From Elusimicrobia bacterium CG06_land_8_20_14_3_00_38_11 (GTDB lineage: Bacteria; Elusimicrobiota; UBA8919), in NCBI GenBank assembly GCA_002780205.1, contig PEVQ01000072.1, positions 2,257 through 13,608 on the forward strand: 11,352 nucleotides of DNA. Reading direction: 5' to 3'. Position numbers and translations under genes: made by a program. Positions 5,750 through 11,352 of the stretch are shown here, piece after piece. Each line of letters opens with the position of its first letter. The first letter of the stretch is position 1. The notes beneath the pieces were generated by a model. The model had not been told where the DNA came from. It saw only the letters and a program-made list of their open reading frames with translations, and searched no databases.

Positions 5750-7727
5750 TTTTTAGTTCTTCCAATGCTTCGATTTTTTTTGTAAGTTTTGTTATTTCTG
5801 ACTGATTGCCTAATTTTTGATAAATCAAAATAAGATTTTTTAAGTGATGCGGTTCTTCTCGTTCGTAAAATACTGCAAGTTTGCCGTATCTTAATGCTTC
5901 GGAATAATTCTTTTTAATAAAATAAACGGATGCGAGATTGGAATATGCTTGGGCATTTTCGGGGTTTGTTTTTATTGAAAGATTGTAGTTAGATATCGCA
6001 TCATTAAATTTGCCGATATTCATCTGTAAAAAGCCGAGTGAATTATAGACGGTAGAGATATCTATAGGGAGTAATGTTTTTTCATAACCCGATGACAGAG
6101 ATGCCCCGCTAAAAAATTTATAAGTTGAAATAAGGTCATTATATTCTGCCAAAGCCGGTTCAATTTTATTTTGTTTTTCGTTTATTTTTGCCAGCAGATA
6201 TTTCGCTGCAAGATAATTTGGTTCAATGTTAAGCGAGTTATGGATATAATACTCCGCTTTATTAAATTCAGATAATTCGTAATAGATATTTGACAGTGAT
6301 GTAAAAGCAAACGGATTTTTCGGATTTAATCCAATAGATTTTTTAAGATTCTTTATTGCTTCAAGAATGTTTCCGTCGTCGTAAAATAATTCACCCGCTA
6401 TCCTTCGGTATTCAAAATTATTCGGCGAGCGTTCAACCGCTTTTTGGTAAAACTTAAGTGCTTTTTCCGGGTTTGTATTAATAAATTTATCGGCGATTGT
6501 TTTGTATTTTTCCGCATTAAATGGTTTAATAAAAAAATTAACCGTGTTAAAAATTAAAATTATCGCTAAAAATATCCGGATATATTTTTTATTCAGTTTT
6601 ATTTTTTCCCCGCAATTTTTGTAAAGAATATCGGAAGATAAAATTATTGCAACAAAAACTAATGCGGGTAAATGCAGATTAAAATCTACAAGAGAATGTC
6701 CTATTATAGACGATAAAACCACCGTTGAAACAGGCGAATTTTTAATTCCATTTTTGAAAACAATCATAAGAATAAATAAAAAAGCAGACAGTGTAAAAAG
6801 CCCGCCCTCAGCCGCAATTTGTAAAAATTCATTATGTGCAAATCGCGTATTTTTTGAATATCTTGAGATTAAATTATCAACAGGAAAATTATATTTATAA
6901 AACAGCAACTCAAAATTTCCAGGTCCCGTCCCAAAAACGGGTTTTTCTTTTATTATTTCAACTGCTGTTTTCCAGATGGCGGGTCTTTTTAATGCGTAAC
7001 TGTCCCCGCCGTCCGTTTTGGTAATATTTGTCAATGTTTTTTTAGGAATTGATATAAATATAACCAAAAGCCCGACGGTAAAAATTATTATTCCTTTTTT
7101 TTTGAACTTAAAATACAGAACAACGGCGAGCCCGCAAATAAGAGAAAAAAGTCCTCCCCGTGAGTGCGTCAGAGCAAGTGCAATCCAGAAAAATAAAAAC
7201 AGAAAGCAATAAAGCATCGTTATTTTTAATTTGGGTTTTTCCAGAATCAAAATTGAAAGAACAAGCGACGCTCCCGCTGTGATATATCCCGCTGCCATAT
7301 TCGGATTGGGCATTGTTGCCTTGGGTGTAATTTCTAAAAATGTCTGAATAATAATGAGCAGAGATAAAATAAAGGAAACAGAAATTAAACCTGCATAAAA
7401 ATATTTTTTAAATTGCTCGTCATAAACGGAAATTATGCAGTAGAAAAAAATAATATATGAAATTAAAAGAATAACAGTATTTATTGAAGAATCAAGATAA
7501 ATCGTATTCATGGTTGAAAAAATAACAAGTATAAAAAATATAAAAACTGGAACATCAATATCAGTTTTTCGGAAGTTAGAGATTATAAAAAATAAAATAA
7601 AAATTACCGTCTCAAAAACGAAAATTGCAGTCGGGTCTTTTAAGCCGTTGAAAAAAGGCGCCAATAAACAAGTAACAAGTAACAAGTAACGGGTAATAAG
7701 TAATTTATTTATGTTGAGTATTTTCAT
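5733..7727 (-). CDS. O-antigen ligase/polymerase-like membrane protein with C-terminal TPR domain
   Basis: This 664-residue protein combines about ten membrane segments (residues 10-400) of the O-antigen ligase superfamily (Wzy_C/WaaL/PglL type) with a periplasmic-side TPR region (about 405-655). Family motifs are PNPNMAAGYITAG (140-152), THSRGG (187-192), RPAIWKTAVEIIKEKPVFGT (248-267) and the loop AHNEFLQIAAEGG (297-309) with the conserved His298. Repeats such as NFEYRRIAGELFYDDGNILE (437-456), AFTSLSNIYYELSEFNKAEY (474-493) and AYSNLASVYFIKKNYSEALR (594-613) are clear TPRs. Polymerase, lipid A ligase and protein O-oligosaccharyltransferase cannot be told apart by these motifs. The ATG is supported by a good Shine-Dalgarno. 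It overlaps the upstream paralogue by 23 bp. Codons 8-20 come from a heptanucleotide repeat. Confidence 0.9.
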   Translation of the reverse strand: MKILNINKLLITRYLLLVTCLLAPFFNGLKDPTAIFVFETVIFILFFIISNFRKTDIDVPVFIFFILVIFSTMNTIYLDSSINTVILLISYIIFFYCIISVYDEQFKKYFYAGLISVSFILSLLIIIQTFLEITPKATMPNPNMAAGYITAGASLVLSILILEKPKLKITMLYCFLFLFFWIALALTHSRGGLFSLICGLAVVLYFKFKKKGIIIFTVGLLVIFISIPKKTLTNITKTDGGDSYALKRPAIWKTAVEIIKEKPVFGTGPGNFELLFYKYNFPVDNLISRYSKNTRFAHNEFLQIAAEGGLFTLSAFLFILMIVFKNGIKNSPVSTVVLSSIIGHSLVDFNLHLPALVFVAIILSSDILYKNCGEKIKLNKKYIRIFLAIILIFNTVNFFIKPFNAEKYKTIADKFINTNPEKALKFYQKAVERSPNNFEYRRIAGELFYDDGNILEAIKNLKKSIGLNPKNPFAFTSLSNIYYELSEFNKAEYYIHNSLNIEPNYLAAKYLLAKINEKQNKIEPALAEYNDLISTYKFFSGASLSSGYEKTLLPIDISTVYNSLGFLQMNIGKFNDAISNYNLSIKTNPENAQAYSNLASVYFIKKNYSEALRYGKLAVFYEREEPHHLKNLILIYQKLGNQSEITKLTKKIEALEELKNVKER
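7670..7704. repeat. Heptanucleotide tandem repeat at the 5' end of a ligase-like gene
   Basis: Five consecutive 7-bp units are visible on the plus strand: AAGTAAC three times exactly (7670-7690), then GGGTAAT and AAGTAAT (7691-7704). The tract encodes residues 8-20 of the ligase-like protein starting at 7727, within its first hydrophobic segment (RYLLLVTCLL). As 7 is not a multiple of 3, a change by one unit would shift the frame. Confidence 0.7.
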
Positions 7728-9438
7728 AAATTTCCTTTAATAATGTTTCGTAACATTTTTCATAATAAATTGATTTCGGAGCCACATCCAAAGTTTTTTT
7801 CAGCCATAAAATCGCATTTTGTTTATTACCACGGAGATAGTAAATGTTGTATAAATCAAAATAAATCTGCGAATTATATTTCTGAAACTCTGCTGCTTTT
7901 AGGAGTTCTAACTCTGCCTCGTACAGATATGATTTATAGCCTGTCATTTTATAATACTGTTGATAAACATTTGAAAGAAAAAAGTATGTTTGAGGATTTT
8001 TAGCGTCGTATTTAATTGCGTCCATTAAATGATTTTTTGCAATGTCATATTTTTTTTCATCAAGAAAGTATTTTCCCCTTGCTGTTTCCCTGCTTGCTAA
8101 AAATATCATAATCTGCGAATAACTTATTGCTGAAATTAAAAAAACGGAAATCCATCTGAAAATTACTTTTTGAAAAAAGTCTTTAACCGCAGAGTGCACG
8201 GAGAAAACCACTGAGTTCACAGAGAAAACACTGACATAAAACCTCTGTGTTCTTTGTGCCCTTTCTCTGTGTTCTCTGTGGCAAGGTTTTTCCATAAATT
8301 TTTCTTCTTTTGAACAATAACCGAGCATTATCCAAAATAAAATTGAATTTGCGGGAATAAGCAAGGCGTAGTCAAAAATACCGTGGATAAGCATAGCAAA
8401 ACTTGCTGCAAAAAACGGAATGTTTTCAGAAGTTTTTGGGTTGTCGAAAACTTTTGTAAGAAACCAAACAAAAGCCGCAAATCCGAAAACGCCGATTTCG
8501 GATGTTAATTGCAAAAAATAATTATGTGCATAAATAGAATTTAATCCGCTTAACTTATATTTTGAATAAGCATCGGCAAAGGCATTTAAGCCGATGCCGA
8601 AAATTGGTTTTGCCAAAATCATTTTTCCTGCTGTTAACCACCATATAACGCGATTGAAAGATTCTTTTTCGGCAAGTTTAACGGCAATAAAAAAAAGGAT
8701 AATGCCGACACTGAAAAAGAGATATTTTTTTGAAAGGGATATTTTTTTCAGATATAAAAAAAATAAAAGACCCGCCGCCACCGATAATAAACCCGCTACG
8801 GAACCGGTAAAAAACATTGCAAGTAGAAAGACGAGTAAGAAAAAAAATCCGAACATTTCCCGAACATTTGTTCGGTGCCGAACACTTGTTCGGGAGGCGA
8901 ACAGTTGTTCGGTTATAACATTACCGAAAGTTAGCACTATAATTCCCGTTATATATCCTGCGAAAACATTCGGGTTGTTCATAAATGAGGGTACATTGCC
9001 CCCACTGGAAAATTTTTGATAAAATCCGTAAATAGACAGGATAACTCCACTTATTAAAGCCGGTGCAACAATATATTTTTTAGCAATATTTTTTGCAAAA
9101 TAAAAAATCACAACATAGTTTAAGATATTAAAAAATTCGTTTCTTGATTCGTAGAAATTCGCCGAAGAAAAAATTGAGATAAAGCAGAAAAATAGAAATA
9201 TAAACAAAAATGTAGCCCCCGAATTTATTCGGGGGTGAGCCCCGCATCGCAGTGCGGGGTAAACTCCGCGAATAGGGACAGAGGGACGAGGAACAGAGAT
9301 TTCTTTTTTAGAAAAAATTAAAATCAGAAGTGCAATCAGCGTTATCAGATGAACAACTGTCTGTGCCCATAAATCCCAGGATGCACCTAATAATGGTGAA
9401 ATTATTAAAATGATTGTTATAAAAAGATTTATTACCAC
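7705..9438 (-). CDS. O-antigen ligase/polymerase-like membrane protein with TPR end and three in-frame repeat inserts
   Basis: This 577-residue paralogue of the next gene has the same plan: about ten membrane segments, NNPNVFAGYITG (154-165), Arg263 in FNRVIWWLTAGKMILAKPIF (261-280), the conserved His loop YAHNYFLQLTSEIG (303-316) with His305, then a TPR region (about 450-575). It probably polymerises or transfers lipid-linked glycan at the outer face of the inner membrane. Three stretches look foreign: residues 48-75 (Pro/Arg/Gly-rich), 176-195 (Arg-rich) and 383-418 (HREHRERAQRTQR and following). Each coincides with a palindromic or repeat element in the DNA and is missing from the paralogue, yet the frame is intact. 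The start is a GTG whose codon overlaps the upstream gene's last codons (stop at 9434-9432). There is no clear Shine-Dalgarno, so coupling is likely. Confidence 0.88.
   Translation of the reverse strand: MVINLFITIILIISPLLGASWDLWAQTVVHLITLIALLILIFSKKEISVPRPSVPIRGVYPALRCGAHPRINSGATFLFIFLFFCFISIFSSANFYESRNEFFNILNYVVIFYFAKNIAKKYIVAPALISGVILSIYGFYQKFSSGGNVPSFMNNPNVFAGYITGIIVLTFGNVITEQLFASRTSVRHRTNVREMFGFFFLLVFLLAMFFTGSVAGLLSVAAGLLFFLYLKKISLSKKYLFFSVGIILFFIAVKLAEKESFNRVIWWLTAGKMILAKPIFGIGLNAFADAYSKYKLSGLNSIYAHNYFLQLTSEIGVFGFAAFVWFLTKVFDNPKTSENIPFFAASFAMLIHGIFDYALLIPANSILFWIMLGYCSKEEKFMEKPCHREHRERAQRTQRFYVSVFSVNSVVFSVHSAVKDFFQKVIFRWISVFLISAISYSQIMIFLASRETARGKYFLDEKKYDIAKNHLMDAIKYDAKNPQTYFFLSNVYQQYYKMTGYKSYLYEAELELLKAAEFQKYNSQIYFDLYNIYYLRGNKQNAILWLKKTLDVAPKSIYYEKCYETLLKEIYENTQHK
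7733..7738 (-). promoter_or_regulatory. Shine-Dalgarno for the ligase-like gene starting at 7727
   Basis: The minus strand reads AAAGGA followed by 5 nt and the ATG at 7727-7725. It is the clearest ribosome-binding site in the window and settles this start. It lies inside the upstream gene's last codons. Confidence 0.75.
8185..8290. repeat. CACAGAG-rich imperfect inverted repeat inserted in frame
   Basis: The left arm (8185-8229) and the reverse complement of the right arm (8241-8288) are related: both contain spaced copies of a CACAGAG/CACGGAG/CACAAAG-like core with about 10-12 bp periodicity, and both begin with AACC. The short middle is unique. The element is translated in frame as residues 383-418 of the ligase-like protein, between the last membrane-domain segment and the TPR side, where the paralogue has only a short KIKLNKK linker. 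It resembles dispersed repeats, which I could test only against this window. Confidence 0.7.
8849..8912. repeat. Three tandem CGAACA-N2-TGTTCG palindromes, in frame
   Basis: Three palindromes follow each other: CCGAACA/TGTTCGG (8860-8875), CCGAACA/TGTTCGG (8878-8893) and CGAACA/TGTTCG (8898-8911), each around a 2-bp centre, with centres 18 and 19 bp apart. A further half-site GAACA lies at 8851-8855. The element encodes residues 176-195 of the ligase-like protein in a short loop between two membrane segments, where the paralogue has about a dozen fewer residues. Confidence 0.8.
9213..9300. repeat. GC-rich double-hairpin element, in frame
   Basis: Two adjacent perfect inverted repeats stand out from AT-rich surroundings: CCCCCGAAT/ATTCGGGGG (9216-9224 and 9227-9235) and CCCCGCA/TGCGGGG (9240-9246 and 9253-9259). 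A further partner-like segment, CTCCGCGAAT, sits at 9264-9273. The flank 9274-9300 is rich in GGACAGAGG-like repeats. The element is translated as residues 48-75 (RGVYPALRCGAHPRINSGA and its Pro-rich lead-in) in the loop after the second membrane segment. Confidence 0.75.
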
Positions 9439-10043
9439 TTTTTATGTTTGTCGGATTTTTTTGCGGTTGAAAATTTATACACAAGGTAGGCAACTACGAT
9501 GATTATACCGAGCGACTGCAGGATTTTCAAAGTCGGAATCATCGTTCCCAATAGAAGAGGGATTATTCCTGCGAAAGGGAAAATATAGTCAAGAAAAATT
9601 TTTGCGCATCCGCCCTTATCCGTTCCACCTTTTACCGTCGGCGGAATGCTTACCATTGAAATCGTAGCAAGTTTTCTCACCGCTTCCATCAGCACGGTGT
9701 TATTGGGATTTTTGGCAAGTTTTTCCTTATAGATTTTTACGAGTTCGTCAATTCGCCCCTGCTTGACTGCGAGTGAAATTATTGAATTGTGAATTTCGGG
9801 ATTGTTCGGCTCTAAAACCGCCGCTTTTTCGTAGACATTCCGGGAAAGTACAAAAAACGCCTGTTCGGATTCTTTATCGCCTTTTATTTCGTAGACCTGT
9901 CCGAGTTTAAGTAGTGCCTGGAAATTTGCCGCATCAATTTTCAACGCTTTCTGATATTCGGAAATCGCCAAATCCAAACTGCCGAATTTTTTGTAGGCAT
10001 CACCCTGTTTTATATGGATAATGACATCTTCGCCGTTGCTCAT
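9432..10043 (-). CDS. Small TPR protein with C-terminal membrane anchor
   Basis: This 203-residue protein has two to three TPR units: VIIHIKQGDAYKKFGSLDLA (8-27) with ISEYQKALKIDAAN, FQALLKLGQVYEIKGDKESE (41-60) followed by an insertion and VYEKAAVLEPNN (70-81), then PEIHNSIISLAVKQGRIDEL (82-101). Residues 155-190 form one or two membrane segments (FPFAGIIPLLLGTMIP and LGIIIVVAYLVYKF), and the end is Lys-rich. It has no signal peptide, so the TPR part is probably cytoplasmic with a tail anchor. It likely acts as a scaffold for the glycan enzymes encoded downstream; this is inferred from position only. A Pro/Gly stretch (IPPTVKGGTDKGG, 133-145) looks inserted. The gene starts 11 bp after the upstream stop. 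Confidence 0.75.
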   Translation of the reverse strand: MSNGEDVIIHIKQGDAYKKFGSLDLAISEYQKALKIDAANFQALLKLGQVYEIKGDKESEQAFFVLSRNVYEKAAVLEPNNPEIHNSIISLAVKQGRIDELVKIYKEKLAKNPNNTVLMEAVRKLATISMVSIPPTVKGGTDKGGCAKIFLDYIFPFAGIIPLLLGTMIPTLKILQSLGIIIVVAYLVYKFSTAKKSDKHKKW

Positions 10044-10054
10044 TTTTTAGATTG

Positions 10055-10660
10055 TTAGAGAAAATGATAGGAAATTCCAACCAGTATAGACGGTCCTCCC
10101 AAATCTATTTTTAATTTCTCTCCTCCCAGAATAATTATATAATTATCGTATTTACCTTTGCCTTCAAGTTTTTGTAATTTGCAATACAGATACTTTCCGG
10201 TTACATCAAGAGAGACCTTTTCAGAAAGATAATAATTGAACCCGGTTATTGCAAATAGACCAAAGTTTATATCTGTTGCTTTCCTTATCGGAAGAGTTGT
10301 TGACGGGTCCAGCATTGTGATGTAATCGTCAGCACAAAACCATCTGACGGAATAAATCCCGCCGCCGGCGCCTGCAAAAGGAACTAATTCATTTGGTTCA
10401 TATACGCCCTTTCTTCCGGATGATTGTTTAAACTCTCTGACAAAGCCCAATTCTATAAATTTTGTCGTAATATAAGAGTTTCCTTTGTTTCCGTCATCCC
10501 AGTTGGTCTTAACTATAATATCAGGTGAAACGCCCAAACTACCGATAACAGTCCAGTTATCCGTTATTTTATAGCCAGAAATAAATCTCAATTCAACCGA
10601 GTTTGGATTAACACTTCCTTCTTCATAATTCGGATACATGTCGTTTAAACCATCAAGCAT
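10055..10660 (-). CDS. Small outer-membrane beta-barrel protein, N-terminus unresolved
   Basis: Alternating polar/hydrophobic strands, Gly- and Tyr-rich turns and the end SILVGISYHFL are typical of a small OmpW/OmpX-like barrel of about eight strands. Recognisable strand patterns include VELRFISGYKITDNWTVIG, VPFAGAGGGIYSVRWF and FGLFAITGFNYYLSEKVSLD. The first ATG (10660) lies inside plausible barrel sequence: upstream codons in the same frame read SGKFVGFSAGWHNSKLSELN and continue to a TAA at 10760-10758, with no ATG, GTG or TTG and no signal peptide. The frame is +1 relative to the PorV-like gene, whose stop is at 10739-10737. It may therefore be the C-terminal domain of that protein separated by a frameshift, or a gene that lost its 5' end. 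Function is otherwise unknown. Confidence 0.7.
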   Translation of the reverse strand: MLDGLNDMYPNYEEGSVNPNSVELRFISGYKITDNWTVIGSLGVSPDIIVKTNWDDGNKGNSYITTKFIELGFVREFKQSSGRKGVYEPNELVPFAGAGGGIYSVRWFCADDYITMLDPSTTLPIRKATDINFGLFAITGFNYYLSEKVSLDVTGKYLYCKLQKLEGKGKYDNYIIILGGEKLKIDLGGPSILVGISYHFL

Positions 10661-10736
10661 ATCGTTAAGTTCGGATAATTTTGAGTTATGCCAGCCGGCA
10701 GAAAATCCGACGAATTTGCCGCTTACATCGGAATCA

Positions 10737-11352
10737 TCAGAATTTTGCTGAAAATGTTATAAAATGCAAATCCCCGATATCATTTGGAACCCATGCATAA
10801 TCAAAATGGAATTCCTTAAAATTCAATCCGAACCCGCCCGAAAAACTTTCTGTTTGCGATTTATAGCCACCTCTCAGACATAAATTTTCTATGGGCGTTA
10901 GTTCTATTCCTGCCCTGATATTAACTGTTGAGTCATACACCGGGTAACCAATATCCGCCATAACCGTTAAAGGTTTTTGTGTATATGATAGCCCCGAGTT
11001 TAATGTAATCGGCAGAGGGTCGCTTATTTCCGAAAACATTATACCCATCCCGAACAATTCAAAATTTTGAAGTGAAAGCCCGAGTTTTAATCCGTTGTCA
11101 GGACTTTTATAAATCGTACCGACATCTATTATTCCGAAAGTTAAACTGTTGTAATCCCCTAATTGTGAAACAAGCGTCTTTATGTTAACTCCCAAAGAGA
11201 TATCATTATTTTTTCCAAAAGAACGGGCGCAGGATATTATACCTGCGAAATCAGACATCTTATTTTTTTCGCCCGTAGCATCACCCAACATATCTGTTCT
11301 GTCAAAAGGTGTAACGTAAAGGTAAGTACCGCTTATTCCAAGTGTTGAATTA
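10737..11352 (-). CDS. PorV/UPF0164-like outer-membrane beta-barrel protein, 5' end outside window
   Basis: The frame is open to the window edge, so the start and signal peptide are missing; an internal ATG near 11291 is not the true start. Visible family features are GISGTYLYVTPFDRTDMLGD at the left, SDFAGIISCARSFGKNNDIS, the strand LTFGIIDVGTIYKSPDNGLK, GLSLQNFELFGMGI, RAGIELTPIENLCLRGGYK and the C-terminal strand HFITFSAKF with a terminal Phe, as expected for insertion by the BAM machinery. PorV of Bacteroidota carries type IX secretion cargo, but the wider UPF0164/PorV/PorQ group occurs in phyla where that role is unproven. Two TGA codons in a row end it (10739-10734). Its neighbours are a second barrel and the glycan operon. 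Confidence 0.85.
   Translation of the reverse strand, partial: NSTLGISGTYLYVTPFDRTDMLGDATGEKNKMSDFAGIISCARSFGKNNDISLGVNIKTLVSQLGDYNSLTFGIIDVGTIYKSPDNGLKLGLSLQNFELFGMGIMFSEISDPLPITLNSGLSYTQKPLTVMADIGYPVYDSTVNIRAGIELTPIENLCLRGGYKSQTESFSGGFGLNFKEFHFDYAWVPNDIGDLHFITFSAKF

Noticed and set aside
7742..7757. Inverted repeat AATGTT/AACATT near the end of a ligase-like gene as a terminator.
   Set aside because: The stem is only 6 bp and AT-rich, it lies in coding sequence, and it is followed by another gene of the same operon with no T-run of terminator type.
8849..8912. CRISPR-like array suggested by regularly spaced palindromes.
   Set aside because: The units are 14-16 bp with 2-4 bp between them, there are no spacers, and the stretch is coding in frame.
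8594..9019. Plus-strand open frame of 141 codons, the longest on that strand.
   Set aside because: It is fully antisense to the ligase-like gene, is Lys/Arg-rich as expected for the complement of membrane-protein codons, and has no domain.
10737..11291. PorV-like gene starting at the internal ATG near 11291.
   Set aside because: The same frame continues upstream to the window edge with family-typical sequence (GISGTYLYVTPFDRTD), so this ATG is internal.

Overview
The window is AT-rich bacterial DNA, roughly one third G+C by eye. Every gene I can support lies on the minus strand, so transcription runs from position 11352 towards position 1. Two outer-membrane beta-barrel genes, one of them PorV/UPF0164-like, show a diderm. 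The mix of a PorV-like barrel, O-antigen-ligase/TPR proteins, YfhO-type membrane enzymes, a GbsR/MarR-type regulator and palindromic repeats read in frame inside genes resembles uncultured lineages such as Elusimicrobiota and neighbouring candidate phyla. That placement is an impression from gene content, not a phylogenetic result. One clear Shine-Dalgarno sequence is present (before the gene starting at 7727); several other genes lack one and overlap their upstream neighbour, which suggests translational coupling.

Layout in transcription order: (1) 11352-10737, PorV-like barrel with its 5' end outside the window; (2) 10740-10055, a second small barrel with no visible signal peptide or convincing start, in the +1 frame relative to the PorV stop; (3) 10043-9432, a small TPR protein with a C-terminal membrane anchor; (4) and (5) 9438-7705 and 7727-5733, two tandem paralogous O-antigen-ligase/polymerase-like membrane proteins, each with a C-terminal TPR region; (6) 5749-3800, a full-length YfhO-like membrane protein; (7) 3858-3082, a DPM1-like family 2 glycosyltransferase; (8) 3092-1485, a second YfhO-like protein without the usual C-terminal soluble domain; (9) 1471-338, a family 4 glycosyltransferase; (10) 290-1, a GbsR/MarR-type regulator cut by the window edge. 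Genes 1-9 are packed with overlaps or gaps of at most about 80 bases and look like one operon. The regulator has its own consensus-quality promoter, which starts inside the end of gene 9, and a perfect palindrome lies just before its start codon.

The genes fit a surface-glycoconjugate pathway. The GT2 would make a polyprenyl-phosphate-sugar donor on the cytoplasmic side. The two flanking YfhO proteins would use such donors on the outer side, as in the CsbB/GtcA/YfhO scheme of Bacillus. The GT4 would build or extend a glycan, and the two ligase-like proteins would polymerise it or transfer it to lipid A or protein. The barrels and the small TPR protein may be export or envelope partners. No flippase is visible. 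The glycan and its acceptor cannot be read from the sequence.

The most unusual feature is the ligase-like gene at 7705-9438. It carries three different palindromic or repeat elements, all translated in frame and all at hydrophilic loops or domain junctions, whereas its tandem paralogue lacks them at the same places. This resembles the in-frame palindromic elements known from Rickettsia. A heptanucleotide repeat sits at the 5' end of the paralogue, and perfect palindromes span two of the operon's gene junctions.
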